A stretch of 64,000 bases of DNA from Myxococcus landrumus (GTDB lineage: Bacteria; Myxococcota; Myxococcia; Myxococcales; Myxococcaceae), in contig NZ_CP071091.1 in assembly GCF_017301635.1 (NCBI RefSeq), positions 9,416,501 through 9,480,500 on the forward strand, in the 5' to 3' direction. The notes under the pieces are model-generated. The model had not been told where the DNA came from, did no database searches, and saw nothing but the letters and a program-made list of their open reading frames with translations. The translations under genes and the position numbers were made by a program. Shown piece by piece: positions 54,448-64,000 of this stretch; position 1 is the stretch's first letter, and each line of letters starts with the position of its first letter.

Positions 54448-57024
54448 ATGCTCCCATTGACCATTTCCAGGAACGAAACCCTCGAGCCCAGGCTCGACCA
54501 GGAGCAGCTCTTCGCGCTCGGGTTGGAGCACGTGCGGCGGCTGGCCCACCGCGTCTGGACGGACCACAACACCCATGACCCGGGCGTCACCACGCTCGAG
54601 CTGTTGTCCTACGCGCTGACGGACCTGTCCTACCGGACGTCGTTCCCCCTGGAGGACCTCCTCGCGACGGAGAACAACAACGCGGCGAACATGAAGTCGC
54701 AGTTCTTCACCGCGCGGCAGGTGCTGCCCATGCGGCCGCTGACGGTGCTGGACTACCGCAAGCTGCTCATCGACCTGCCCGGGGTGAAGAACGCGTGGCT
54801 GATGCCGGAGGTCATCCGGTACTTCCTGGCCCCCAGCACGGCCCAGTTGTACTGGTCCGCGCCCGCGCTGCCCGGCGTGCGCGAGGTCCACGTGCGGGGC
54901 GTCCACCGCGTCCTCATCGACTTCATGGATGGGGTGACGGCGGAGCAGCAGGCCACCGTCCTTCAGTCCGTCACCGCGCGGCTGGAGGCCAACCGCAACC
55001 TGGGTGAGCGCTTCAGCGGCGTCGACGTCGTCACGCCCGAGGAGTTCGTCCTCTGCGGTGAGCTGGAGTTGAGCCCGGAAGCGGACTCGGCCCGGGTGAA
55101 GGCGGAGATTCTCTTCCGGGTCCAGCAGTACCTGTCGCCACCGGTGCCTGGCTACAGCCTGAGCGAGATGCTCGAGCGGCGCCGGGCCGACGGTAGTCGC
55201 TACACCGTGCAGGAGCTCTTCGAGGGGCCCGCGCTGGACTGCGGTTTCATCGACGACGAGGAGCTGGAGCGCGCGGAGCTGCGCACGGAGCTGCGCCTGT
55301 CCGACGTCATCAGCATCATCATGGACATCGAGGGCGTGCGCGCGGTGCGCGACGTGCTCATCAACCCGAAGGGCGCGACGAAGGCCCAGGCCGACAAGTG
55401 GCGGGTGCCCGTCAAGGCCGGCAGGCGCGCCACGCTGGACCGGCAGCTCTCCCGGCTGGTGCTCTACAAGCGCAACATGCCGGTGGTACCGACGGCGGCC
55501 CAGGTGGAGACCCACTACGCCGACCTCGCGGAGTCGGCCCGCGCGAAGCTGGAGACAGTGGAGGCGTATGACCTGCCCATCCCCCTAGGCCGGGCCCGGC
55601 GGCCGGAGCGCTACCACTCCTTCCAGAACCACTTCCCCGCGCTGTACGGGCTGGGGCCCTTGGGGTTGCCGAGCGGCGCCAACGATGCGCGCCGCGCCCA
55701 GGCATGGCAGCTCAAGGCCTACCTGCTCTTCTTCGACCAGGTGATGGCCAACTACTGCGCCCAGCTCGCGCGGGTGCGGGAGCTGTTCTCCACCGACCCC
55801 TCCGTGCACCGGACGTATTTCTACCAGGCGGTCTCCTCGTTCACGGACTCCGCCCGCATCTACGGCACCAGCGACGTGGCGCGGACCTTGGAGGACGAGG
55901 TCGAGGATTCATCGGTGCTGGCCGACCGGCGCAACCGGTTCCTGGAGCACCTGCTGGCCCGCTTCGCCGAGCGGTTCCACGAGTACGCGTCCCTGATGTA
56001 CTCGCGCTTCGGCGCGAGCCCTCGCAGCCTGGTGCGGGCGCAGTGCGAGTTTCTGCGCCACCAGCCCGCCATCGGCGCGGAGCGGGGCCTGGCCTACAAC
56101 GCCAGCCTCCCAGGGCAGGCCGACCTGTGGGACTCGGAGAACATCTCCGGCCTGGAGCGGCGGGTCGCTCACCTGCTGGGCCTCACCGACTCGCGCAGGC
56201 GTGACCTCGGCGCGCCTCCCGATGATGCCTTCTTGAACATCATCACCGGCCCGGACTCCGAATCCCGCTTCCAGGTGCTCCACCGCGAGACGGGGGAGGT
56301 CCTCCTGGAGAGCGTCAGCCCCGTCGCCTCGGAGGCGCTCGCGCGTGAGGCGATGCACGTCGCCCTCCGCTTCGCCCAGCTCCCCTCGGGCTACCAGCGC
56401 GTGAGCCCGGCGGAGGGCAAGCACAGCTTCAACATCGTCGATGACACGGGCGCGGTGCTCGCCCGCCATGACGCGTCCTTCGAGAGCGAGGACGCGCGGG
56501 AGACCGCCATCGACGACCTGATGGTCTACCTGGGGACGCACTACGCGGAGGAGGGCATGTACCTCCTCGAGAACATCCTGCTCCTCGCGGAGGAGAAGAC
56601 GGACCCGTTTCCTCCCGTGTGCGTGGACCCCAACTGCACGGACTGCGCGGATGACGACCCGTTCTCCTTCCGCGTGCAGTTCATCCTTCCCGCGTATGCG
56701 GGCCGCTTCCGGGACATGGACTTCCGTCGCTTCGCCGAGGAGGTCATCCGGCAGGAGACGCCCGCGCACCTGTTGCCGAAGGTCTGCTGGGTCAGCCGTG
56801 AAGACATGGTGCGAGTGGCGCAGGCCTACAAGCCCTGGCTGGAGCTGAGGGCCGGCGTCTCCACGGAGGGACGCACGGAGAAACTCCAGGCGCTCATCGA
56901 CGCGCTGTACCAGGTGAAGAACGTCTACCCCGTGGCGCGGCTGGCGGAGTGCGACAGCGGGGAGTCACGCCCCAAGTTCATCGTCGGGCGCGGTGCGCTC
57001 GGCAGCGGCAACACCGCGGAGTGA
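54448..57024 (+). CDS. Baseplate wedge protein (Afp12-like)
   Basis: An 858-residue protein whose start (LDQEQLFALGLEHVRRLAHRVWTDHNTHDPGVTTLELL) is the well-known Afp12 signature: an HDPGxTxLELLxYALTDLxYR motif shared by large eCIS baseplate subunits. A Cys-rich loop (VCVDPNCTDCADDDP) at about 730-745 may hold a metal. The C-terminal part repeats a wedge-like fold. The start at 54448 is used because an earlier in-frame ATG (54385) lies inside the preceding gene. Confidence 0.88.
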   Translation: MLPLTISRNETLEPRLDQEQLFALGLEHVRRLAHRVWTDHNTHDPGVTTLELLSYALTDLSYRTSFPLEDLLATENNNAANMKSQFFTARQVLPMRPLTVLDYRKLLIDLPGVKNAWLMPEVIRYFLAPSTAQLYWSAPALPGVREVHVRGVHRVLIDFMDGVTAEQQATVLQSVTARLEANRNLGERFSGVDVVTPEEFVLCGELELSPEADSARVKAEILFRVQQYLSPPVPGYSLSEMLERRRADGSRYTVQELFEGPALDCGFIDDEELERAELRTELRLSDVISIIMDIEGVRAVRDVLINPKGATKAQADKWRVPVKAGRRATLDRQLSRLVLYKRNMPVVPTAAQVETHYADLAESARAKLETVEAYDLPIPLGRARRPERYHSFQNHFPALYGLGPLGLPSGANDARRAQAWQLKAYLLFFDQVMANYCAQLARVRELFSTDPSVHRTYFYQAVSSFTDSARIYGTSDVARTLEDEVEDSSVLADRRNRFLEHLLARFAERFHEYASLMYSRFGASPRSLVRAQCEFLRHQPAIGAERGLAYNASLPGQADLWDSENISGLERRVAHLLGLTDSRRRDLGAPPDDAFLNIITGPDSESRFQVLHRETGEVLLESVSPVASEALAREAMHVALRFAQLPSGYQRVSPAEGKHSFNIVDDTGAVLARHDASFESEDARETAIDDLMVYLGTHYAEEGMYLLENILLLAEEKTDPFPPVCVDPNCTDCADDDPFSFRVQFILPAYAGRFRDMDFRRFAEEVIRQETPAHLLPKVCWVSREDMVRVAQAYKPWLELRAGVSTEGRTEKLQALIDALYQVKNVYPVARLAECDSGESRPKFIVGRGALGSGNTAE

Positions 57025-57060
57025 GAGCGGGACCGAGAAGGTTCGTCGGGAGCAAGCGAT

Positions 57061-59775
57061 ATGGCGCAAGCACTCATCAACTTGAGCAGCATTTCCACCG
57101 GCTACACCGTTTTCGAGAAGGACCAGGTCCTGACCGAGAAGCAGCTCAACAGCGTCTCCAGCTATCTGGACGACCAGGAGCGGCTGACACGGGTGAGCCT
57201 TTCAGGTGTGGGCATCTCCTGCGGTCTGCAGGTGTCCCTCGCCGCCAACCGGGTGACGGTGTCGCGAGGCGTGGGCGTGACGACCGACGGCGACCTGGCG
57301 CGGCTGTCCGCCAACACCGTGTTCGACCGCTTCAAGGAATATGACGTGGCGGCGCCGGACTACGCACCGTTCGGCATCGGACCGGCCCGCATCGCGCTGT
57401 TCGAGCTGGTCCGGGAGGGCGCGCAGGCCACGGGCAATGTCTATCCCCTGGGCGAGTTCGCGTCCCGGACCCAGCGGACGCTGGGCACCCTGGTGGCCGC
57501 GCTGCTGGTGGAGAGCTACGAGGCCGACGAGGACATCTGCTCGGGCACCGACTGCGACAACCTGGGCAAGACGGTGGTGAACACGCCCAAGGTGCTGCTC
57601 CTCGACCGGGCGAATGTCTCGCGCCTCAAGGAGACCTTCACCACGCCGGACCGCGCGGCGCGTGCCCTGACCCCCGTGGTCGCGGACCGGCCGTCCATCA
57701 CCGCCGCCGCGTCGTTGAACGACCTGGCCGTGGTGTACCGCGCCGCCTGCAACAGCATCCACGCGAAGCTGGTGGGTGCGCTGCCGCGCATCTACGCGAA
57801 CTGCTCGGGCTTCCTCGCGGACCTGTTCCCCCAGGGCGACCCCACCTCGCTCTGGCTCGAGCGGCTGGCGGCGCTCCAGGTGTCCTTCGCCGGCACGGGC
57901 ACGGGCATCCAGTACTACTACGGCTTCCTCAAGGACGTGGTGGAGACCCACGAGGCATTCCGCGAGCGGCTGTTTGGAGAGACGACGGTCTGCTGCCCCG
58001 ACGTGGGCGGCTTCCCCAAGCACCTGCTGCTCGGGGGCGTGGCGGCCAGCGCGCCGGAGGACCGGACCGGTTTCTACCCGGCGCCCGCGGCCAGCGCGAC
58101 GACGGAGCAACTGCGCCACGCGCGCTTCCTGGCGCAGAAGCTCCACGCGCTCATCACCACCTTCGTGCTGCCCACGGGCACGTTGCCGGTGCGAGTCACC
58201 CCCAGCCTCTTCGAGGACGAGAGCCTGGAGGAGCGCGCCATCCCCTACTACTACGACGCGAACATCCACCGGAGCTGGAGCTACGCGCGCAGCAAGCGGG
58301 GCGCGGAGGCCACGAACTACTCGTACAACGCGGCCCAGTACAACGCGCAGGGCGCGGCGGCCAGCCCGCTCACCGCGCAGCTCGGGCGCTTCCCGTTCTT
58401 CCGCGTCGAGGGGCATCTGGGCGGCAACGTGGACACGGTGATGACGGCGCTCCAGACGGAGATTCGCAACCGGAACCTGCCGTTCATCGTGCGCTCCATC
58501 ATGCTGGGCACCGACAGGACGCGGCTGCCGCGCAAGCGCAGGCGCTACACCGACATGCACCGGCTCCACCACATGGTGCGCCAGGAGCTGTCGCACCAGA
58601 TGGACGACGTCATCTCCTTCAGCAGCACCTTCAAGAACCAGGTGTTCACCGCGGTGGACCTGGGCCAGGTCCGGGACATCCCCGAGGACGGCCAGGGCAC
58701 GCCGACGCGCACGGTGAAGGAGACGGCGACGCAGAAGAACACCGCCGTCAACGCGAAGGCCACCGGAGCCAAGTCGCAGCTCGTGAAGCCGTACGCGGAC
58801 TACCAGACGAACAAGGCGGTGCTGAAGGCGGACATGCGCGACGCGATGCAGGCCGCCGGAGAGTTCAAGTACGAGCTGGGCAGCGCGGTGAAGACGGAGT
58901 TCGTCACGCCGTTCGATGCGTACATCGGCAACCCCCATCACTGGTGGCTCGACTGGCTGGATGAGGAAATCTCCCTCTGGGAGGGCGGCGAGGACGACAA
59001 GCTGCTGTTCAACAAGTTCCTCACCGACAACCCAGGCGCCGAGCACTTCGCCGGGGTGGCGCGAGGCGGCACGTTCGTCCTCGTCTACGACCTCACGAAC
59101 ACCGTGGTGGCGGACTTCATGCTGTCCTACCACTGCCCCGAGCCCGTCGAGCAGGTGGTGGACGAGAAGCCGCTGCCCCGGCCGGACATCAAGCCGGGGT
59201 GGATTGTCACCAACGGCATCAAGGTCCTGCCCCCCGTCCAGAAGTACGTGAGGGAGCGGCTGGACGTCTTCCGCCAGGAGGCCGTGGAGCCGAGGGTGAA
59301 GGAGATCATCAAGCCGACGGAGGACTACTTCCGGGGCATCAAGGAGTCGTTCGAAATCATCGTGAAGCGGCCCGCGCTGACGATGGACCCCGAGAAGGTT
59401 CCCACCAACTACCTGGACATGAACCTGCGCGAGCTGGAGATGACGAGCCAGCGCGTGGACTTCGTGCGCAACCAGATGCTCGAGCCGGGCATCACCGAAG
59501 CGGTGAAGACGCGGCTGCGCGCCGACCTCACCCTGGCTCAGCAGGAGCTGGCGGCGGCCATCTCCACCACCGCGCGGACCGTCTCGGCCTCGGGCCAGGA
59601 TGTCGCCGTCGGCAGCGTCGAGTACAAGGCGCTGGCCGAGGCGGGCCAGAAGATGATGAAGCTCGACTCCTCCCGGCTGAAGACCGCGAAGAGCGGGCTG
59701 CAGAAGGTGAGCACGTCGGGCAAGCCCATGCTGGCGTCGGTCATCACCAACATGATGACCATGAAGGGCGTCTAG
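57061..59775 (+). CDS. Large eCIS protein of unknown function at the Afp13 position
   Basis: A 904-residue soluble protein; I cannot name a family. Residues about 1-90 are strand-rich and begin MAQALINLSSISTGYTVFEKDQVLTEKQLN, followed by a glycine-rich beta segment (SLSGVGISCGLQVSL ... VTVSRGVGVTTDGDL). The middle has a very basic stretch (PRKRRRYTDMHRLHHM, about 485-500). The last 150 residues are helical and probably coiled. It sits between the Afp12-like and tape-measure genes, exactly where Afp encodes its tail fibre (Afp13), but shows no fibre-type repeats. A baseplate-bound role is likely from context. Confidence 0.75.
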   Translation: MAQALINLSSISTGYTVFEKDQVLTEKQLNSVSSYLDDQERLTRVSLSGVGISCGLQVSLAANRVTVSRGVGVTTDGDLARLSANTVFDRFKEYDVAAPDYAPFGIGPARIALFELVREGAQATGNVYPLGEFASRTQRTLGTLVAALLVESYEADEDICSGTDCDNLGKTVVNTPKVLLLDRANVSRLKETFTTPDRAARALTPVVADRPSITAAASLNDLAVVYRAACNSIHAKLVGALPRIYANCSGFLADLFPQGDPTSLWLERLAALQVSFAGTGTGIQYYYGFLKDVVETHEAFRERLFGETTVCCPDVGGFPKHLLLGGVAASAPEDRTGFYPAPAASATTEQLRHARFLAQKLHALITTFVLPTGTLPVRVTPSLFEDESLEERAIPYYYDANIHRSWSYARSKRGAEATNYSYNAAQYNAQGAAASPLTAQLGRFPFFRVEGHLGGNVDTVMTALQTEIRNRNLPFIVRSIMLGTDRTRLPRKRRRYTDMHRLHHMVRQELSHQMDDVISFSSTFKNQVFTAVDLGQVRDIPEDGQGTPTRTVKETATQKNTAVNAKATGAKSQLVKPYADYQTNKAVLKADMRDAMQAAGEFKYELGSAVKTEFVTPFDAYIGNPHHWWLDWLDEEISLWEGGEDDKLLFNKFLTDNPGAEHFAGVARGGTFVLVYDLTNTVVADFMLSYHCPEPVEQVVDEKPLPRPDIKPGWIVTNGIKVLPPVQKYVRERLDVFRQEAVEPRVKEIIKPTEDYFRGIKESFEIIVKRPALTMDPEKVPTNYLDMNLRELEMTSQRVDFVRNQMLEPGITEAVKTRLRADLTLAQQELAAAISTTARTVSASGQDVAVGSVEYKALAEAGQKMMKLDSSRLKTAKSGLQKVSTSGKPMLASVITNMMTMKGV

Positions 59776-59779
59776 TCCC

Positions 59780-61453
59780 ATGGCGCCGCTTCCCCACAGG
59801 ATTCGCCGGCAGCGGTGGCGGGTCCAGACGCGGACCTCGGAGGAGGCTTTCGCCGCGCGCCAGCAGGTGCGCGACGAGCTGGAGGGTGCGCTCCTGCCCG
59901 CCTTCGAGCGCGCCTTCGACGAGGTCGCGCCAGGGGACGGCGTCGTTCATCTGTCCAGGCTGGAGCTTCACCTGCGCATCCCAGGCCCCGAGGTGCTCGC
60001 GGCTCAGTTGCCCGAGCTGCTCTATCAGCAGGTGCGGGAGCAGTTGGGCCAGGCGGTCCGGCGCAGGGCCGTGGAGGCCGTGGGCACGCAGGGCGTTCCG
60101 GCGAGCCGACAGGTGGCGCGGGAGGGCCCTGGTGGCACGCCATGGGGTCCGCGAGATGTGCCGGGACTCGTGACGGGTCGAGGGCTCGGGCAGGTGCAGC
60201 AAGGAGGCAAGGGTCGAGGCCCGGTGTCGGAAGCTCCCGGTGGACGCGTGGGGGCCGTGGATGAGACGGGCCCACGAGGACTCTGGCTGCTGCGGAGTCA
60301 CTACCTGACGACAGGCTCGTTGCCCTGGTCCCTGGTGGGACTGGAGCGGGAGCAGGTCCTCGAGGCACTGAGGCTGGAGGTGGCCGAGGCGCTCGAACAC
60401 CTGCGTGTGCGTCCTGTCTCACGGACAGGGCTCGATGCTGGTGCGGTGGCCTTCTCCTTCCGCCTGCTCCAACTGCTCCCGGTCGAGCAATGGGGCCTCC
60501 TCGCCGCGGGTATCGTGAGTGGAGACTGGGGCGCCGAGGTGGCCAGGGCCATCGCGGCGTTGAGCGGCGAGTCCACGGCGGAGCTCTCGCGAGACGCGCG
60601 GCTGATGCTGGCCTCGGTGCTCCTGTCCGCGAGCCGCACCGGGCCCGACGTGGTGACCGCCCAGGAGCTGGTGCCGCACCTCGTGCGCGCCCTGGGCGAC
60701 AGCGGAGGCCGGACCGCCGAGGCGCTGACGTCGAGGCTGCCAGAAGTGGCGGGCTCGCTGTTCCGACGCTGGCTGTCCCTGAAGGAAGCGACGCTGCCCG
60801 GCGTCGGCGAGCGGATGGCCACGACCCCACGCGAGGACCTCTCCCGCATGCTCGCCGGGCCGTCTCCGGACGTGCTCCACACCCAGGAGGCGCTCCGTGT
60901 CGCGGCCCGTCCACCGGAGGCACGCAAGGACGCGGAGCCTCTCCTCCTGCCGGTGAGCCACGCGGGGCTGATTCTCCTGCACCCGTATCTGTCCCGCTTC
61001 TTCGAGACCACCGGCGTCAAGGAGGCGAAGCGGGCGGAGCTTCCCGCCGACAAGCTGCCTCGTGCCGCCGCGCTGCTCCACCTGCTGGCGGTAGGTGACG
61101 CGGAGGTCCACGAGTTCGAGCTGGACTTCATCAAGTTGATGCTTGGCCTGAAGCCCGATGCGCACCTTCCGGTCTCCAGCGGGCTGCTCCAGCCCTCGGA
61201 CCACGAAGAGGCGGACGCGCTGCTTCAGGCCGTCGTCGAACACTGGAAGGCGCTGAAGAACACCTCGGTGCAGGGACTGCGCGGTTCGTTCCTGCGCCGC
61301 CGTGGCTTCGTGCGCGAACAAGAACACGGCCTGCTGCTCCGCGTGGAGCCGCAGACCTTCGATGTCCTGCTGGGGGCCATTCCGTGGGGAATCGGCACGG
61401 TGAAGCTGCCATGGATGAGACAACCAATCTTCACGGAATGGCCGACGCACTGA
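59780..61453 (+). CDS. Contractile injection system tape-measure protein (Afp14-like)
   Basis: A 557-residue protein of the CIS tape-measure family. The conserved beginning is a histidine followed by a basic stretch and RWRVQTRTSEEAF, then L-x-x-LELHLRI. A second conserved region contains ILLHPYLSRFFETTG (about 395-410). It would span the inner tube during assembly and set its length. At 557 residues it is on the short side, suggesting a short particle. It starts four bases after the 904-residue gene and overlaps the AAA+ gene. Confidence 0.85.
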   Translation: MAPLPHRIRRQRWRVQTRTSEEAFAARQQVRDELEGALLPAFERAFDEVAPGDGVVHLSRLELHLRIPGPEVLAAQLPELLYQQVREQLGQAVRRRAVEAVGTQGVPASRQVAREGPGGTPWGPRDVPGLVTGRGLGQVQQGGKGRGPVSEAPGGRVGAVDETGPRGLWLLRSHYLTTGSLPWSLVGLEREQVLEALRLEVAEALEHLRVRPVSRTGLDAGAVAFSFRLLQLLPVEQWGLLAAGIVSGDWGAEVARAIAALSGESTAELSRDARLMLASVLLSASRTGPDVVTAQELVPHLVRALGDSGGRTAEALTSRLPEVAGSLFRRWLSLKEATLPGVGERMATTPREDLSRMLAGPSPDVLHTQEALRVAARPPEARKDAEPLLLPVSHAGLILLHPYLSRFFETTGVKEAKRAELPADKLPRAAALLHLLAVGDAEVHEFELDFIKLMLGLKPDAHLPVSSGLLQPSDHEEADALLQAVVEHWKALKNTSVQGLRGSFLRRRGFVREQEHGLLLRVEPQTFDVLLGAIPWGIGTVKLPWMRQPIFTEWPTH

Positions 61454-62790
61454 CGGACAACGCGAAGGACCTCGAGCGCGAGTTCGAGTGGTTCGCGCGG
61501 TTCCTCGATGCCCGGCTCAAGTCCTACTTCGGTCCCGGGGCGGAGCCTCACCAGGACCCCAGGGACCTGCCGCCTCCGTCGCTCGACGGGAGCCGCTCGC
61601 CGTATGCCTCGTTCATTCAACAGCACCAGGTGCCGCCGCAGCAGCGGCTCATCCTCCTGCTCGCGCTGCTGCCCCATGTGCGTCCGCAGTTGCTCGATGT
61701 GCTGTGGACGCGCAACGAGGCCACCCAGCGTGGGTTCACGGAGTTCGGAGGCGCACACGGCGCCAACCACGGCGGCTTCCTCCCCACGGGAGAGACCGCG
61801 GCCTTCCTGCTGTCGGGCGATGACCTGACCGCGCGCTTCGAGGCGACGCGCCTGTTCGAGGGCGACCACTTCCTCGCGCGCAACAACGTGCTGCACCTGT
61901 CCCCCGTGGCGGCCGGCGAGTCCCAGCTCGGAGGTGTGCTGACGCTCTCGCGTGAGTACCTGCACCGCTTCACCACGGGCCTGGAGCGCAAGCCCACCTT
62001 CAACAGCGACTTCCCTGCGCGGCTCATCCAGACCGAGCTTGACTGGAAGGACCTGGTCCTTCCGCAGAGCACGTTGGAGCAGTTGGAGGAGGTGAAGAGC
62101 TGGGTGCTGCACGGCCGCGAGCTGCTGCGCGACTGGGGCATGGGGCACAAGCTGCGTCCGGGCTTCACCAGCCTCTTCTACGGGCCTCCGGGGACGGGGA
62201 AGACGCTGTCCGCGTGCCTGCTGGGGAAGCACTGCGGCTGTGACGTCTACAAGGTCGACTTGAGCATGGTCGTCTCGAAGTACATCGGCGAGACGGAGAA
62301 GAACCTCGGGCGGGTGTTCGACCTGGCCGAGCACAAGCGGTGGATTCTCTTCTTCGACGAGGCCGACGCGCTCTTCGGCAAGCGGACGCGCGTGGATGAC
62401 TCACACGACCGCTACGCCAACCAGGAGATCAGCTTCCTGCTCCAGCGCATCGAGGAGTTCGACGGCATCGTCATCCTCGCCTCGAACTTCAAGGCCAACA
62501 TCGATGACGCCTTCGTCCGCCGCTTCCAGTCGGTGGTGCAGTTCCCGGTGCCCAGGCCCGGGGAGCGCCTGCGCCTGTGGAAGGAGGCCTTCCCAGGGAA
62601 GGCGAAGCTCGAGGCGCGCATCGACCTGGCCCGCCTCGCGGAGCGGTTCGATGTCGCGGGCGGCACCATCATGAACGTCGTCCGGTACTCCTCGCTCAAG
62701 GCGCTGGGCCGGGGGGGCAACACCATCCTGCTCGAGGACGTGGAGGAGGGGCTTCGCCGCGAGCTCTTGAAGGAAGGGCGGTCGCTCTAG
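61438..62790 (+). CDS. AAA+ ATPase (Afp15-like)
   Basis: A 450-residue AAA+ ATPase: Walker A GPPGTGKT (G249-T256, K255), Walker B ILFFDEAD (D307, E308) and an arginine finger region (RRFQSVVQFP). An all-alpha N-terminal domain (about 1-200, ALTDNAKDLEREFEWFARFL) is typical of Afp15-like proteins. In eCIS these ATPases are needed for assembly or loading. The ATG at 61438 overlaps the tape-measure stop by 16 bases; alternatives at 61411 and 61384 would overlap more and lack ribosome sites. Confidence 0.9.
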   Translation: MADALTDNAKDLEREFEWFARFLDARLKSYFGPGAEPHQDPRDLPPPSLDGSRSPYASFIQQHQVPPQQRLILLLALLPHVRPQLLDVLWTRNEATQRGFTEFGGAHGANHGGFLPTGETAAFLLSGDDLTARFEATRLFEGDHFLARNNVLHLSPVAAGESQLGGVLTLSREYLHRFTTGLERKPTFNSDFPARLIQTELDWKDLVLPQSTLEQLEEVKSWVLHGRELLRDWGMGHKLRPGFTSLFYGPPGTGKTLSACLLGKHCGCDVYKVDLSMVVSKYIGETEKNLGRVFDLAEHKRWILFFDEADALFGKRTRVDDSHDRYANQEISFLLQRIEEFDGIVILASNFKANIDDAFVRRFQSVVQFPVPRPGERLRLWKEAFPGKAKLEARIDLARLAERFDVAGGTIMNVVRYSSLKALGRGGNTILLEDVEEGLRRELLKEGRSL

Positions 62791-62793
62791 GCC

Positions 62794-64000
62794 ATGGAAA
62801 CCGCCCAGCACAAGACGGTGAATCGCGCCGCGACGACGAGTCCGGCCCCCGCGGCGCATCCCGTCGTGCAGAGCACGCTCCGCGTGTCCTCGCCCAAGGA
62901 CTCCGCCGAGGTGGAAGCCGAGTCCACCGCGAAGAAGGTCATGCGCATGGGCGCGCCCGAGACCTCCGTGATGGCCTCGAGCGGTGACGTGGGCCTTCAG
63001 CGCAAGCCCGCCGTGGATGAGAAGCTCAAGGACGGCCCGCCCCGCCGCATGCAGTCCCCCCACGTCGCCCGGTTCGCGGACGCGGTGGGGATGATGCAGC
63101 GCAAGGCCGAGGGCCAGCCCAACGTGGCCTCCAACGTCGCGGCGGACATCGCCAACAGCAGCTCCTCGGGAGCGCCGTTGCCGCTGAGCGTTCGACGCTT
63201 CATGGAGCCTCGCTTCAAGGCGGACTTCAGTGGCGTGCGCATCCACACCGGCTCCAAGGCCGCGCAGATGAGCCGTCAGCTCAATGCCCAGGCCTTCACG
63301 GTGGGCAATCAAATCTACTTCGGCAAGGACCGCTTCCGTCCGGACAGCTCGGACGGCCAGGAGCTCATCGCGCACGAGCTCACGCACACCATCCAGCAGG
63401 GGGCCGCCCCGCAGCAGGCCACTGTCCATCGCAGCGAAGACGTCACCGTGACGCAGCAGTCGGCGCCGCAGGTGCAGCGCCTGGGTATCAGCGACGCGCT
63501 CGATTACTTCGCGGACAAGGCCTACAACATCCCCGGCTACCGGATGTTCACCATCATCCTGGGAGTCAACCCCATCAACATGAGCCGCGTGGACCGCAGC
63601 GCGGCGAACATCATGCGGGCCATCGTCGAGTTCCTCCCGGGGGGAAATCTCATCACCCAGGCGTTGGACAACCACGGCGTCTTCGAGAAGGTGGGCGCCT
63701 GGGTCGAGCAGCAGATCAGCTCCCTGGGGATGACGGGCCGCCTCATCAAGGACGGCATCGACCGCTTCCTCGACTCGCTGGGCTGGTCAGACATCTTCGA
63801 TTTGGGCGGCGTCTGGGAGCGCGCCAAGCGCATCTTCACCGAGCCCATCGACCGCATCATCAGCTTCGGCAAGGGGCTCATCACCGGCATCATCAAGTTC
63901 ATCAAGGACGCCATCCTGCGCCCGCTGGGGCGGCTGGCGGAGGGCACGCGCGGCTACGACTTGCTGAAGGCCATCCTGGGCGAGGACCCCGTCACTGGAG
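62794..64000 (+). CDS. DUF4157 eCIS protein with HELTH metallopeptidase motif, 3' truncated by window
   Basis: The frame opens at ATG 62794, three bases after the AAA+ stop, and stays open through the right edge (402 codons visible). A disordered N-terminal region (about 1-130) precedes the DUF4157 core (about 131-210): FSGVRIHTGSKAAQMS, then AFTVGNQIYFG and AHELTHTIQQ with the zinc motif HELTH (H194, H198). After it come helical segments (about 230-402) that look amphipathic, including ITGIIKFIKDAIL. DUF4157 proteins are common partners and probable cargo or cargo-adapters of eCIS. Which it is here depends on the missing end. A catalytic role for HELTH is plausible but unproven. Confidence 0.88.
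   Translation, partial: METAQHKTVNRAATTSPAPAAHPVVQSTLRVSSPKDSAEVEAESTAKKVMRMGAPETSVMASSGDVGLQRKPAVDEKLKDGPPRRMQSPHVARFADAVGMMQRKAEGQPNVASNVAADIANSSSSGAPLPLSVRRFMEPRFKADFSGVRIHTGSKAAQMSRQLNAQAFTVGNQIYFGKDRFRPDSSDGQELIAHELTHTIQQGAAPQQATVHRSEDVTVTQQSAPQVQRLGISDALDYFADKAYNIPGYRMFTIILGVNPINMSRVDRSAANIMRAIVEFLPGGNLITQALDNHGVFEKVGAWVEQQISSLGMTGRLIKDGIDRFLDSLGWSDIFDLGGVWERAKRIFTEPIDRIISFGKGLITGIIKFIKDAILRPLGRLAEGTRGYDLLKAILGEDPVTG

Overview
The window is GC-rich, densely packed DNA with GTG/TTG starts and mostly short intergenic gaps. Giant hybrid PKS/NRPS genes, an ArsA-type ATPase and an extracellular contractile injection system (eCIS) sit side by side. This points to a fruiting myxobacterium (Myxococcota, Myxococcaceae/Archangiaceae type). 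That is an inference from gene content; there is no rRNA or tRNA to confirm it.

Region 1 (start to about 40.9 kb) is one plus-strand biosynthetic operon, cut by the left window edge. Neighbouring genes overlap by 1-4 bases or are separated by 1-95 bases. It encodes the end of a PKS (KR-ACP), a Cy-A-PCP-KS-AT-DH-KR-ACP hybrid, two KS-AT-DH-KR-ACP monomodular PKSs and a C-A-PCP-TE NRPS. Next come a patatin-like hydrolase, an ArsA-like ATPase with an Hsp20-like tail and a small unknown protein. The operon closes with an MT-KR-ACP protein without KS or AT, a B12-type radical SAM enzyme, a third KS-AT-DH-KR-ACP PKS and a KS-AT protein without ACP. A heterocyclising module, several malonyl modules with DH and KR, and a terminal module whose binding-pocket code resembles asparagine together recall the DKxanthene type of yellow polyene pigment. 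The MT-KR-ACP and KS-AT proteins, and the KR of the hybrid, have lost catalytic residues, so part of this line looks non-elongating or structural. The TE lies mid-operon, so gene order is not assembly order.

Region 2 (40.9-44.06 kb) is a short mixed stretch: a free-standing carrier protein on the minus strand, a divergent alpha/beta hydrolase, an AraC-type regulator and a secreted three-repeat ricin-type lectin. The lectin's base composition looks less GC-rich than that of its neighbours.

Region 3 (44.06 kb to the right edge) is a compact eCIS operon of the Afp/PVC type: Pvc16-like cap (DUF4255), an unknown protein, sheath, two tube paralogues, a tiny DUF5908-like protein, LysM tube-initiator, VgrG-like spike, PAAR tip, gp25-like wedge, Afp11- and Afp12-like baseplate proteins, a 904-residue unknown at the Afp13 position, a tape-measure protein, an AAA+ ATPase and a DUF4157 HELTH protein that runs off the window. 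No separate toxin gene is visible before the edge. No tRNA, rRNA, CRISPR array or insertion sequence was seen.
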